A stretch of 43,024 bases of DNA from DTU018 sp029550685 (GCA_035412805.1 DAONVO010000009.1:1-43024); one strand, 5' to 3'. Counted from the stretch's first letter, positions 1-8,011 are shown. Program-made: numbers and translations. The notes: generated by a model from the letters alone, not told the origin.

Positions 1-918
1 AGAATGGTACGGGATTTGGCCAAAGAACTAGACAAAGAGATAGAATTCCTGGTGGAAGGCAAGGAAACAGAACTAGACCGTACTGTGATTGATGAAATTG
101 GTGATCCTTTGGTTCACCTGCTCCGTAATGCTATTGACCATGGAATCGAGTTGCCCGCGGTAAGAATTCAGCAGGGTAAGCCGCGCATGGGAACCATAAT
201 CTTGCGAGCTCGCCACGAAGGAAATAATGTTTTAATTGAAGTTGAAGATAATGGTGCGGGCATTAATATTGAACGGGTTAAACAAAAAGCTGTGGAAAAA
301 GGTCTGGTCAGCAGCAAGGAAGCTGGAGAAATGACTACTGAACAGGCTTTGGACCTGCTTTTTAGTCCCGGTTTCAGTACCGCCGAAAATGTTACTGACA
401 TATCGGGACGGGGCGTGGGATTAGATGTGGTCAAAAGCAAGATTGAAGCCATTAATGGTGAGATACAAGTTGAAACTAAAATGGGGCAGGGCACCAAATT
501 CAAAATAAAGCTTCCTTTAACTCTGGCGATAATCCAAGCCTTAATGGTCTCGGTACGTGATGAAATATATGCTATTCCTCTTAGTTCAGTGGATGAGACC
601 ACCATGTTGTCCCGGGATGACATCAAGCTGATTCAAGGCCAGGAAGTGATCGTACTAAGAGGAAATGTGCTGCCCCTTTATCGCCTGGATAACTTACTGG
701 AGGTCCCCGGAGAAAGCCAATCTGATGATTTATATGTGGTAGTGGTATGCAAAGGAGATAAACAGGTTGGCCTGGTGGTGGATGGCTTAATTGGCCAGCA
801 GGAGATCGTCATTAAATCTCTCGGTAAGTTCCTGGCAGGAATTCCCGGTATAGCCGGAGCTATTGTTGCCGGGGACGGCAATGTACGGTTAATACTTGAT
901 ATAGCTACTTTGTTTTAG
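1..918 (+). CDS. cheA: Chemotaxis histidine kinase CheA, 3' part
   Basis: This is the C-terminal half of CheA, the cytoplasmic histidine kinase that takes signals from chemoreceptors through CheW and phosphorylates CheY and CheB. The reading frame is already open at base 1, so the phospho-accepting His domain, the P2 domain and most of the dimerisation domain lie outside the window. Counting from the first Met at base 4, the ATP-binding fold shows the N box (HLLRNAIDHG, about 38-47), G1 box (DNGAG, 82-86), F box (LFSPGFST, 119-126) and G2 region (GQGT, 161-164). Residues from about 174 to 304 form the CheW-like P5 regulatory domain. It is followed by cheW after 15 bases, in the order seen in the Bacillus fla/che operon. 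The identity is certain; only the truncation is imposed by the window. Confidence 0.97.
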   Translation, partial: RMVRDLAKELDKEIEFLVEGKETELDRTVIDEIGDPLVHLLRNAIDHGIELPAVRIQQGKPRMGTIILRARHEGNNVLIEVEDNGAGINIERVKQKAVEKGLVSSKEAGEMTTEQALDLLFSPGFSTAENVTDISGRGVGLDVVKSKIEAINGEIQVETKMGQGTKFKIKLPLTLAIIQALMVSVRDEIYAIPLSSVDETTMLSRDDIKLIQGQEVIVLRGNVLPLYRLDNLLEVPGESQSDDLYVVVVCKGDKQVGLVVDGLIGQQEIVIKSLGKFLAGIPGIAGAIVAGDGNVRLILDIATLF

Positions 919-933
919 GAAGGAGGAAGATCT

Positions 934-1407
934 ATGCAGGACGTAAGGAATCTTCCGGTAGAGGATGCTCACCATGAAGACCAAGAAATGCAGGTAGTTG
1001 CTTTCAGGCTGGGAAATGAAGAATATGCAGTTGATATACTCTTCGTTCAGGAAATCATTCGTTTGCTGAATATAACCAGGGTTCCCCGCAGTGGCCCCCA
1101 TATAGAAGGAGTCATTAACTTACGGGGCAATATTATCCCCATTGTAAATTTGCATTCTAAATTCAACTTGCAAGCCGCTGAAGATCAAGAAGATAAGCGA
1201 ATTATCGTCTTTAAGTGGGATGAAGTGCAAGTGGGTATTATTGTGGATGAAGTTTCTGAAGTCATACGTATCCAGGGGCAAGATATTGAACCAGCTACTA
1301 AAGTATATGGCGCTCTGGAAGCAGATCATATCAAAGGTATTGCCAAGATAGATAATCGATTATTGATTCTGCTTGACCTGGTCAAAATTTTTGAATCTGG
1401 ATGGTGA
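934..1407 (+). CDS. cheW: Chemotaxis coupling protein CheW
   Basis: CheW is the adaptor that bridges methyl-accepting receptors and the P5 domain of CheA. The 157-residue protein is a single CheW domain after an acidic N-terminal tail of about 20 residues. It has the typical pattern of a first strand FRLGNEEYAVDI, the middle motif VINLRGNIIPIVNL and a C-terminal strand ending in a leucine-rich segment. A strong AGGAAGGAGG ribosome binding site lies just before the ATG. The gene is sandwiched between cheA and cheC, and its 3' end overlaps the start of cheC by 7 bases, so the two are probably translationally coupled. Length and domain content are normal for the family. Confidence 0.96.
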   Translation: MQDVRNLPVEDAHHEDQEMQVVAFRLGNEEYAVDILFVQEIIRLLNITRVPRSGPHIEGVINLRGNIIPIVNLHSKFNLQAAEDQEDKRIIVFKWDEVQVGIIVDEVSEVIRIQGQDIEPATKVYGALEADHIKGIAKIDNRLLILLDLVKIFESGW

Positions 1408-2036
1408 ATGGTTTGGACAGATTCCAGGAGTTATCAAATCTTCAGGTGGATGCATTAAAAGAAATTGGCAACATTGGAGCAGGCAATGCTGCTACTGCTC
1501 TGGCGCAGATGATAAACAGCAAAATTGATATGAATGTTCCTAAGGTATCCATATTAGAGTTTGATAAGGTTCCCGAATTACTTGGGGGAGCTGATTCTTA
1601 TGTGGTTGGTATCTACTTAACGGTAACTGGTTCTGCCCCGGCAAGAATACTATTTATCCTACCGGTAGCTCAGGCATGTCGTCTGGTAGATATGATGATG
1701 GGTCAACCGCCAGGACACACCGTCCCGCAGCAAATGAATGAAATAGAATATTCAGCTATGATGGAATTAGGTAACATTATTTCTGCCACCTACTTAAATG
1801 CTCTGGCCATGTTTACTCAACTTACCCTAGTGCCTTCAGTGCCAGCTTTGGGAATGGATATGGCAGGAGCATTACTAAACGCAATTCTGGCACAATTTGG
1901 GGAAGTGGCGGACCATGTTCTGGTATTAGAAACCCAGTTCAAAAAAGGCGATGAAGATGTGGTAGGGCATTTTTTTATGTTGCCTGAACCCGGTTCATTA
2001 AACACAATTCTTACTGCACTTGGGGTGAGTTTTTAA
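1401..2036 (+). CDS. cheC: CheY-P phosphatase CheC
   Basis: CheC is a phosphatase of CheY-P that also binds and stimulates the deamidase CheD, giving adaptation in the Bacillus-type chemotaxis system. The 211-residue protein has the two pseudo-symmetric active-site helices of the family: LKEIGNIGAGNA with Glu21 and Asn24, and MMELGNIISA with Glu122 and Asn125. Having both sites intact suggests an active enzyme rather than a scaffold. The ATG overlaps the end of cheW by 7 bases, and the stop overlaps the ATG of cheD by one base (TAATG). This fits tight translational coupling of the CheC-CheD pair. CheX is the main alternative, but the doubled motif and the neighbour CheD favour CheC. Confidence 0.95.
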   Translation: MVNGLDRFQELSNLQVDALKEIGNIGAGNAATALAQMINSKIDMNVPKVSILEFDKVPELLGGADSYVVGIYLTVTGSAPARILFILPVAQACRLVDMMMGQPPGHTVPQQMNEIEYSAMMELGNIISATYLNALAMFTQLTLVPSVPALGMDMAGALLNAILAQFGEVADHVLVLETQFKKGDEDVVGHFFMLPEPGSLNTILTALGVSF

Positions 2037-2521
2037 TGGCAAAAATTATTCAGGTCGGAATGGCTGACCTGAAATTAGCAAAATCACCGGACAAGCTGAT
2101 GACAGCTGGATTAGGTTCATGTATAGGTATTTGTGTTTTCGACCCAGCCGTCAAAGTTGGTGTTTTGGCACATATAATGCTACCCAGCAGCATCCAGGCT
2201 AAGAATGCACAAAATCGTGCTAAATTTGCTGACAGTGCCATTTTAATGCTGTTAGAGGAAATGGATCGCAATGGTGCTTCTAGATCTCGCCTGCAGGCTA
2301 AGATTGCTGGCGGAGCCCAAATGTTTAAATTTGCTGGTGATAGTGACATCATGAAAATTGGAGAGAGAAATACTCAGGCGGTAATTGAGAACTTGGAAAA
2401 ACATCGTATTAAGCTAGTAGCTCAGGATACCGGCGGAAGCTTTGGGCGGACCATAACCTTCGATGTAGAAAATGGCAGCTTGCTAATTCGAACCATAGGA
2501 CACGGGGAGCGGATCATTTAA
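2036..2521 (+). CDS. cheD: Chemoreceptor glutamine deamidase CheD
   Basis: CheD deamidates specific glutamines on chemoreceptors and partners with CheC. The 161-residue protein carries the catalytic set of the family: Thr23 and Cys29 in the segment TAGLGSCIGICVFD and His46 in VLAHIMLP. The spacing matches the Cys-His-Thr triad known from Thermotoga CheD. The start codon shares one base with the cheC stop, and the stop is followed immediately by the GTG of the sigma factor gene. Later segments such as KIAGGAQMF and the C-terminal GGSFGRTI, both typical of CheD, are present. No sign of damage; length is normal. Confidence 0.95.
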   Translation: MAKIIQVGMADLKLAKSPDKLMTAGLGSCIGICVFDPAVKVGVLAHIMLPSSIQAKNAQNRAKFADSAILMLLEEMDRNGASRSRLQAKIAGGAQMFKFAGDSDIMKIGERNTQAVIENLEKHRIKLVAQDTGGSFGRTITFDVENGSLLIRTIGHGERII

Positions 2522-3295
2522 GTGAAAGCCGACATTAGTACATTATGGCATAATTACAAAGAACACGCTCAGCTGGAAGCAAGAGATGACTTAATAATTC
2601 ACTATGCGCCTATGGTTAAATATGTAGCTAACCGCTTGGCTATCCATTTGTCATCAACAGTAGAGGTTGAAGAGTTGATTTCTTATGGCATTGAAGGATT
2701 GATCGATGCTATGGAGAAATACGATCCTGGCCGTAATATTAAATTTGAGACTTATGCAATCTCCCGCATACGCGGAGCGATGATAGATGGCTTGCGCTCC
2801 ATGGATTGGGTACCGGTCTCCGTGAGACAGAAAAGCAAAGAACTGGAAAAGGCTTATTTAACAGTAGAAGCCCGATTAGGCAGAGCAGCCACTGACCAGG
2901 AGATAGCCCAGGAATTGGGTATAAGTGAACAGGAATTGGCAGTATTGTTAAAGGATGTTGCAGCAACAACGATAATTTCATTAGATGATTATCTTCCTGG
3001 TGATGAAGGCGAGGACAAAAAACGCCGAATTGTTGAGATGTTGGAAGATAAGAATGCGGTGAATGCTCTGGAAATGGTAGAAATACAAGAAGTAAAGGAC
3101 CTGCTCGCCAAATCAATTGCCAGACTGCCTGAGAAGGAAAAGACTGTGGTATATCTTTATTACTTCGAGGGACTAACCTTAAAGGAAATAGGCCTTACTT
3201 TAGGCTTATCAGAATCGAGAATATCCCAGCTACACACCAAAGCAGTATTGAGATTAAGAGGCAGTCTAAGCAAAAAGAAGCATCTGGTCGTATAG
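2522..3295 (+). CDS. sigD: Flagellar/motility sigma factor (FliA/SigD/WhiG family)
   Basis: This is a sigma-28 family RNA polymerase subunit that directs late flagellar, chemotaxis and autolysin genes. The 257-residue protein has region 2 with the diagnostic FliA/WhiG stretch (EELISYGIEGLIDAMEKYD, then IRGAMIDGLRSMDWVP). Region 3 follows (about 110-150), then a region 4 helix-turn-helix near the C-terminus (LTLKEIGLTLGLSESRISQ). Translation starts at a GTG that directly abuts the cheD stop, so coupling is likely. Its place after cheD matches sigD of B. subtilis. WhiG- or FliA-type naming is interchangeable here; the chemotaxis context favours the motility role. Confidence 0.95.
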   Translation: MKADISTLWHNYKEHAQLEARDDLIIHYAPMVKYVANRLAIHLSSTVEVEELISYGIEGLIDAMEKYDPGRNIKFETYAISRIRGAMIDGLRSMDWVPVSVRQKSKELEKAYLTVEARLGRAATDQEIAQELGISEQELAVLLKDVAATTIISLDDYLPGDEGEDKKRRIVEMLEDKNAVNALEMVEIQEVKDLLAKSIARLPEKEKTVVYLYYFEGLTLKEIGLTLGLSESRISQLHTKAVLRLRGSLSKKKHLVV

Positions 3296-3310
3296 AAGGG
3301 AGAGATGCAG

Positions 3311-4717
3311 ATGTCTGATACTACCTTGGATATGGATGGACAAGTAAAGATCAGCTTCGGCCCTGGGAAAATGCAAGCCTTTATCGAAGTAACGGCACCG
3401 GTTGGTTCGGGGTTACCCTGCGGACGTGAGCAGGTCATAAAGGCTCTTAATGAATTTGAGATTACTTACGGTATCGATGAAACTGCTATTGACCGGGCAC
3501 TAGATCCACAAAACTGGAATAAAAAAATTTTGATAGCCACAGGAAAAGAACCGGAACATGGCAAGGATGGAAAACTGATTTATAAATTCCCTTTGGCCCA
3601 TGAGAGAATGGCATTAAAGGAAGACGAAAAGGGTAATGTTGACTACCATGAACGCGGTTTAATATATAATGTCAAAATGGGTGAACTATTGGTAGAGAGA
3701 ATTCCTCCCACTGACGGTACCCCGGGGCGGGATGTAACCAACCGGGAAATACCACCGAAAAAAGGCCGGGATTACCACTTACCCCGCGGTAAAAACACGG
3801 TAGCTGATCAGGAGGGAAGGAATCTTTATGCAACCTGTGATGGGCATGTTACCATGGTTGACGGCAAAGTAGTAGTGGATTCGGTTCTGGTCATTGGCCA
3901 GGATATTGATTTTGCTACCGGTAACATTGATTTTGTAGGTAATGTAATAATTCACGGCAATGTAACCTCAGGATTTAAAGTACATGCAACCGGAGACATA
4001 GAGGTTAAAGGTTTCATAGAAGCCGCCGAGGTTATCGCTGGGGGGTCCATTCAAGTAAAAGGCGGCATAACCGCAGGTTCCAAGGGATTAATAAAAGCGG
4101 GGCAGAATATCTATTCCAGGTTTATTGAGAACTCTACGGTCGAGGCTTCCGGTGATGTTCTGGTGCGCGATTCTATTATGCAATCGGTGATTCGCAGCGG
4201 AGGTACTGTAAAAGTGACTGACCGCCGGGCTATAATTGTAGGCGGACTTATTCAGGCTTTCAATTTAGTGGAATCCAAGGTACTCGGATCGCAGTTAGCC
4301 ACTCAGACCATAGTTGAAGTGGGGATTAACCCACTCCTTAGAGAAGAGTACCATAACTTAGTTAAAGCCAAGACCGAAAAGAAGAAAATCTATGATACTC
4401 TCAATCAGAATTTACAGTCTTTTCAGCGCAGCGGGGTGTCTTTGGATAATTTAAGTGACAAGAAAAGACTGGTTCTGATAAAAATGTTGGATGACTTCAA
4501 AAGCTTGCGCCAGGAGATTGCTTCTTACGAAGAACGGCTGAGCTTTTTAGAAGCAGAATTTGACAAAATCCAGGCAGCCAAAGTGCGAGTGCTGGAAACG
4601 GTATATCCCGGAGTTAGGATCACCATAGGGCAATCAGTATATATAGTTAATGATCCCATTAGATATGCGGAATTTATATATCAAGATGGAGAGGTGCGAC
4701 TAACGTCTCTTAGCTAA
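3311..4717 (+). CDS. FapA-like DUF342 polymer-forming protein
   Basis: This is a FapA/DUF342 family protein, associated in Firmicutes and Vibrio with flagellar assembly or cell-polarity functions. The N-terminal 170 residues form the FapA N-domain (including GLPCGREQVIKALNEF). Next comes a long run of short glycine-rich repeats (about 195-315, e.g. GNVIIHGNVTSGFKVHATG) predicted as a right-handed beta-helix. A coiled-coil segment around 345-430 and a short beta tail close the protein. Two in-frame ATGs lie 6 bases apart at 3305 and 3311. The GGGAG ribosome binding site at 3298-3302 sits 2 bases from the first and 8 from the second, so I take 3311 (468 aa). It lies between the sigma factor and the swrB-like gene, where B. 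subtilis has no equivalent, and its stop overlaps the next ORF. Function within motility is inferred. Confidence 0.88.
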   Translation: MSDTTLDMDGQVKISFGPGKMQAFIEVTAPVGSGLPCGREQVIKALNEFEITYGIDETAIDRALDPQNWNKKILIATGKEPEHGKDGKLIYKFPLAHERMALKEDEKGNVDYHERGLIYNVKMGELLVERIPPTDGTPGRDVTNREIPPKKGRDYHLPRGKNTVADQEGRNLYATCDGHVTMVDGKVVVDSVLVIGQDIDFATGNIDFVGNVIIHGNVTSGFKVHATGDIEVKGFIEAAEVIAGGSIQVKGGITAGSKGLIKAGQNIYSRFIENSTVEASGDVLVRDSIMQSVIRSGGTVKVTDRRAIIVGGLIQAFNLVESKVLGSQLATQTIVEVGINPLLREEYHNLVKAKTEKKKIYDTLNQNLQSFQRSGVSLDNLSDKKRLVLIKMLDDFKSLRQEIASYEERLSFLEAEFDKIQAAKVRVLETVYPGVRITIGQSVYIVNDPIRYAEFIYQDGEVRLTSLS

Positions 4718-4731
4718 TGGGGGGAGAGGCG

Positions 4732-5055
4732 ATGACCATCCGTAGTATTGACATGCAGGTTCTAGTTCAAAAGGTGGGCGACATTGCTAAAATTCAGCAA
4801 ACTGAGAAAACCGATCAACAGGTTAGACAGCAATCTTTTTTGGAACAAATTGCTCAACAGACCCAAGTTGTCAGCACTACCGTGAATCAAACCCCCGCCA
4901 GTGAATCAGGCTTAATACAGGAAAATGAATCTGATAAAAAAAAGAAGCCACCAAAACAAAAGAAAAAAGATAGAGTAAGCGGTTTAGAAGACGAGGAAGC
5001 CCTAAGTTGGACCGATGATCCCCATAAAGGATCGAATTTAGACATACGCGCATAG
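4732..5055 (+). CDS. Small hydrophilic protein of the motility operon, unknown function
   Basis: I do not recognise this 107-residue protein. It is very hydrophilic, rich in Gln in its first half (LVQKVGDIAKIQQTEKTDQQ) and in Lys/Asp in the second, with a run KKKKPPKQKKKDR around residues 70-83. It has no membrane segment or signal peptide. The reading frame extends upstream to an ATG at 4717 overlapping the fapA stop. The GGGGAGAGG sequence at 4721-4729 points to the ATG at 4732 as the real start. It lies between fapA and the swrB-like gene, in the same direction and with short gaps, so it is probably cotranscribed with motility genes. A gene for a small basic/acidic protein in this slot is common in clostridial fla/che clusters; no function can be assigned. 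Confidence 0.75.
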   Translation: MTIRSIDMQVLVQKVGDIAKIQQTEKTDQQVRQQSFLEQIAQQTQVVSTTVNQTPASESGLIQENESDKKKKPPKQKKKDRVSGLEDEEALSWTDDPHKGSNLDIRA

Positions 5056-5075
5056 GCTTAGGATGTGATAACGCT

Positions 5076-5570
5076 GTGACCGGGTTACTAATTGTTAGTA
5101 TTATAGTATTAGCGATAACCTTGGTAACTATCACCAAACACAAACGGTTTTTAGAAAGTTATTACCAGGAATTGCTACAGACCTTACAGGACAGCCAGGT
5201 TGTTAAATCCGACCTGGAGAAACTTATGAATCAAGCAGTCCAATTATCCAGTGAAATGGTATCCAGACTCGAGCAGTCAGTTATTGAGACCAAGCAGCCT
5301 ATGCCTGAAGATAATAGAAACGATCAGTTGGGTGGAGCAGAGGAAACCGGTTTTTACCTCCATAATGACCACCCAGTTTTTATGGAGACTTCAGATCCAA
5401 ACGGTCTCCAAAACCAGGATAGCAATATGGAATTGCCTATGTTGTATCACCAGGTGGTGTCATTATACCAACAGGGATATTCGATTAAAGATATTGCCAG
5501 CCGGCTAAATCGTGGTCAAGGTGAAGTAAGTCTTATTTTGAGCATTACCAGCAAACGCCGGGCTATATGA
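5076..5570 (+). CDS. SwrB/YlxL-like (DUF6115) membrane-anchored protein
   Basis: This 164-residue protein has one N-terminal transmembrane helix (about 2-19), then a coiled-coil region (about 25-70). An acidic linker follows, and a C-terminal helix-turn-helix-like segment (VSLYQQGYSIKDIASRLNRG) at about 130-152. That layout and its place directly upstream of rpsB match B. subtilis YlxL/SwrB, which promotes activation of the flagellar secretion apparatus and swarming. The start is GTG at 5076: the GTG at 5065 in the other frame runs into a stop after three codons. The ribosome binding site is weak (AGGATG). The gene closes the motility operon before a terminator. Homology to SwrB is inferred from architecture and synteny; sequence similarity in this family is low. 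Confidence 0.75.
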   Translation: MTGLLIVSIIVLAITLVTITKHKRFLESYYQELLQTLQDSQVVKSDLEKLMNQAVQLSSEMVSRLEQSVIETKQPMPEDNRNDQLGGAEETGFYLHNDHPVFMETSDPNGLQNQDSNMELPMLYHQVVSLYQQGYSIKDIASRLNRGQGEVSLILSITSKRRAI

Positions 5571-5624
5571 GAAAACATATTCCACAAAGATTTAAGAAGC
5601 TATACGTCAGATATACTCTAACAT

Positions 5625-5646
5625 CCGCTTTAATGGCGGTTTTTTT
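5625..5646 (+). terminator. Rho-independent terminator after the motility operon
   Basis: A short GC stem (CCGC 5625-5628 with GCGG 5636-5639, 7-base loop) is followed directly by seven T residues. It lies 55 bases beyond the last motility gene and upstream of the rpsB promoter. The stem is only 4 bp, so efficiency may be modest. Confidence 0.6.
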
Positions 5647-5710
5647 ATGAGTGCTTTCAGGGAAGCAAATTCCCAGATTTATGCTTCTAAATTAATCATG
5701 CCTGGAAATC

Positions 5711-5739
5711 TTGCAAAAGCGCTGAGGCTCTGGTATATT
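5711..5739 (+). promoter_or_regulatory. Sigma-A promoter of rpsB operon
   Basis: TTGCAA (5711-5716), 17-base spacer, TATATT (5734-5739), with an extended -10 TG at 5731-5732. This is a near-consensus housekeeping promoter placed between the motility terminator and rpsB, giving a leader of about 100 bases. Confidence 0.82.
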
Positions 5740-5767
5740 AATTTTTGGTAATCACACACGCTGGTCG

Positions 5768-5810
5768 ACTTTTCAGCTCCGTGCCGTTGAAAAACGGTGG
5801 TTGAAAAGGT
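5768..5810 (+). promoter_or_regulatory. Folded rpsB mRNA leader, possible S2 autoregulatory element
   Basis: The leader between the promoter and rpsB can form a 7-bp outer stem (CTTTTCA 5769-5775 with TGAAAAG 5802-5808), an asymmetric internal loop, and a 5-bp inner stem (CCGTT 5784-5788 with AACGG 5793-5797) capped by a GAAA tetraloop. Ribosomal protein operons often use such leaders for feedback control. The assignment to S2 is inference from position. Confidence 0.5.
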
Positions 5811-5847
5811 GGAAGCCGCGGAGGAAAAACGAAAAGGAGGATTAAAC

Positions 5848-6546
5848 ATGTCAGTTATTACCATGAAACAGCTCCTGGAAGCAGGAGTACACTTCGGACA
5901 TCAGACCCGCCGCTGGAATCCTAAAATGGCTCCTTACATTTATATGGAGCGCAATGGTATTTACATCATCGATTTACAGCAAACTGTTAAGAAATTTGAA
6001 GACGCCTATGAATTCATTAAAAGTGTAGTTGCTGAAGGCAAAGATATTCTCTTCGTAGGTACTAAAAAACAAGCCCAGGAAACTATCCGGGAAGAGGCCA
6101 CTCGTTGTGGCATGCATTATGTTAACCAGCGTTGGCTGGGCGGTATGCTGACCAATTACAAGACCATCAAAGCCCGGGTACTGCGCCTTAAGCAGTTGGA
6201 AAAGATGGAAGCTGAAGGAGCTTTTGATGTATTAACCAAGAAAGAAGTTGCCAAGCTAGTTAATGAGAGAGAACGTTTGGAACGCTTCCTGGGGGGGATT
6301 AAAGAAATGGAGAAACTGCCTGGAGCAGTTTTCGTAGTTGACCCCCGCAAAGAGAAAATTGCCGTAGCAGAAGCACGTAAATTGAATATACCGGTAGTAG
6401 CTATCGTAGACACTAATTGTGATCCTGATGAAGTTGATTATGTTATTCCCGGTAATGATGATGCTATTCGGGCAGTAAAATTAATATCCTCTAAGATTGC
6501 TGATGCTGTTCTAGAAAGTAAACAAGGGGAGCAGATAACGGCATAA
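5848..6546 (+). CDS. rpsB: 30S ribosomal protein S2
   Basis: S2 is a late-assembling protein of the small ribosomal subunit. The 232-residue product starts MSVITMKQLLEAGVHFGHQT and carries the family features: RRWNPKMAPYIY, the central coiled-coil hairpin with LTKKEVAKLVNERERL, and the conserved VVDPRKEKIAVAEARKL and NCDPDEVDYVIPGNDDA segments. The frame is open further upstream, but an AAAAGGAGG ribosome binding site 7 bases before 5848 and the conserved N-terminus fix this start. It is the first gene of the rpsB-tsf-pyrH-frr block, as in B. subtilis. A terminator-like hairpin separates it from tsf. Confidence 0.98.
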   Translation: MSVITMKQLLEAGVHFGHQTRRWNPKMAPYIYMERNGIYIIDLQQTVKKFEDAYEFIKSVVAEGKDILFVGTKKQAQETIREEATRCGMHYVNQRWLGGMLTNYKTIKARVLRLKQLEKMEAEGAFDVLTKKEVAKLVNERERLERFLGGIKEMEKLPGAVFVVDPRKEKIAVAEARKLNIPVVAIVDTNCDPDEVDYVIPGNDDAIRAVKLISSKIADAVLESKQGEQITA

Positions 6547-6557
6547 CAAGTTTAATT

Positions 6558-6589
6558 AGGGGGTGCAACACCAAAGTCACCCCCTTTTT
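6558..6589 (+). terminator. Attenuator-type hairpin between rpsB and tsf
   Basis: An 8-bp stem (AGGGGGTG 6558-6565 with CACCCCCT 6578-6585) with a 12-base loop is followed by a run of T. It has the form of a Rho-independent terminator inside an operon. Partial termination would make more S2 than EF-Ts, although an additional promoter for tsf was not seen. Confidence 0.75.
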
Positions 6590-6617
6590 CCTAAATACTT
6601 TATAGGAGGTTGCCACA

Positions 6618-7265
6618 GTGATAACAGCGCAGATGGTTAAAGAACTTCGGGAAAGAACCGGAGCGGGAATGATGGATTGTAAAAAAGCTTTAGAAGCCAC
6701 AGGGGGAGACATTGAAAAGGCAATCGATGAGCTTCGTACCAAGGGCTTAGCGAAAGCTGCCAAGAAGGCCGGACGGATAGCCAGTGAAGGTGTTGTTATG
6801 TCCTATATTCATGGCGGTGGCCGAATTGGTGTCTTAGTAGAAGTAAACTGCGAAACTGATTTCGTGGCTAAAACCGATGAGTTTAAGGAGTTAGCCCACA
6901 ATATTGCCATGCAGATTGCAGCTTCCAACCCTACCTATATAAACAGAGAGGAAGTTCCTCAGGCAGTGCTGGATCATGAGAAGGAAGTTCTGCGTGCCCA
7001 AGCTCTGGAAGAGGGCAAACCGGAAAAAGTAGTGGATAAGATGGTAGAAGGCCGCCTGGAGAAGTTTTTCAAAGAAAACTGCCTTTTGGAACAACCTTAT
7101 ATAAAAGATCCAGACAAAACTGTCCAACAAGTAGTTTTGGAGACCATATCCAGGATTGGTGAAAACATTAATATACGCCGTTTTGCCCGTTTTGAAGTGG
7201 GAGAGGGCATTGAAAAAGAGACGGTAGATTTTGCGGCAGAAGTAATGGCACAGATTAAAGGTTAA
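6618..7265 (+). CDS. tsf: Translation elongation factor Ts
   Basis: EF-Ts is the nucleotide exchange factor that recycles EF-Tu-GDP. The 215-residue protein has the N-terminal UBA-like domain with the signature RERTGAGMMDCKKAL. The core follows with the second signature EVNCETDFVAK at about 74-84, and a shortened coiled-coil region with the C-terminal domain. The length is typical of the shorter clostridial forms. It begins at GTG 6618, with TAGGAGGT 8 bases upstream. It follows rpsB and precedes pyrH, the standard order in Firmicutes. Confidence 0.97.
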   Translation: MITAQMVKELRERTGAGMMDCKKALEATGGDIEKAIDELRTKGLAKAAKKAGRIASEGVVMSYIHGGGRIGVLVEVNCETDFVAKTDEFKELAHNIAMQIAASNPTYINREEVPQAVLDHEKEVLRAQALEEGKPEKVVDKMVEGRLEKFFKENCLLEQPYIKDPDKTVQQVVLETISRIGENINIRRFARFEVGEGIEKETVDFAAEVMAQIKG

Positions 7266-7290
7266 CTAAAAGAATCTGGAGGGTAGTGGA

Positions 7291-8007
7291 TTGGGGTCCC
7301 CAAAATATAAAAGGATAGTGCTTAAACTGAGTGGTGAAGCCTTGGCAGGCACGAAGGGGTATGGAATAGACCATGAAATACTTTCTTCCATCGCTCGTCA
7401 GGTCGTAGAAGTAGTAAAAAAAGGTGTTCAAGTTGGCATCGTAGTCGGTGGAGGCAATATCTGGCGGGGAGTTGCCGGCAGCGCCAAAGGGATGGATCGG
7501 GCAACCGCTGATTATATGGGTATGCTGGCAACGGTTATAAATGCTTTAGCCCTACAAGATGCTTTAGAAAAGGAAAACATGGGAACTCGGGTTATGTCGG
7601 CTATCGAGATGAAGGAGATAGCTGAGCCATACATAAGAAGACGGGCTATCAGGCATCTGGAAAAAGGCCGGGTAGTAATTTTCGCCGCCGGTACAGGAAA
7701 TCCTTATTTCTCCACCGATACAGCTGCTGCTCTTCGTTCCGCTGAAATTGAAGCAGAAGTTATTCTTATGGCCAAAAAAGTGGACGGCGTTTATGATTCT
7801 GATCCGGTTACCAACCCAGATGCCAAGAAATTCACTGACCTGGGCTACATAGATGTGCTTAACAAGGGATTAGGAGTAATGGATTCGACGGCTGCATCCC
7901 TGTGTATGGACAACGGTATACCCATCATTGTCTTCGATCTAACCCAGGAAGGGAATATTTTGAAAGCAGTTATGGGGGAAGACATAGGCACCTATGTTGG
8001 GAGGTAA
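7291..8007 (+). CDS. pyrH: UMP kinase
   Basis: PyrH phosphorylates UMP to UDP, using ATP, in pyrimidine nucleotide synthesis. The 238-residue protein has the amino-acid-kinase fold with RIVLKLSGEALAG at the N-terminus, GIVVGGGNIWRG, the DYMGMLATVINALALQD helix and AGTGNPYFSTDTAA. Bacterial UMP kinases are hexameric, allosterically activated by GTP and inhibited by UTP. The start is TTG at 7291 with GGAGGG upstream; no ATG or GTG is available near the conserved N-terminus. It sits between tsf and frr, and its end is 4 bases from the frr start. Confidence 0.97.
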   Translation: MGSPKYKRIVLKLSGEALAGTKGYGIDHEILSSIARQVVEVVKKGVQVGIVVGGGNIWRGVAGSAKGMDRATADYMGMLATVINALALQDALEKENMGTRVMSAIEMKEIAEPYIRRRAIRHLEKGRVVIFAAGTGNPYFSTDTAAALRSAEIEAEVILMAKKVDGVYDSDPVTNPDAKKFTDLGYIDVLNKGLGVMDSTAASLCMDNGIPIIVFDLTQEGNILKAVMGEDIGTYVGR

Positions 8008-8011
8008 TAAT

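Noticed and set aside
168..626. Long reverse-strand frames over cheA and elsewhere (e.g. 2739-3116, 19608-20021, 38060-38545)
   Set aside because: All are antisense to well-conserved genes, lack ribosome binding sites and show no family motifs. They are shadows of the coding strand.
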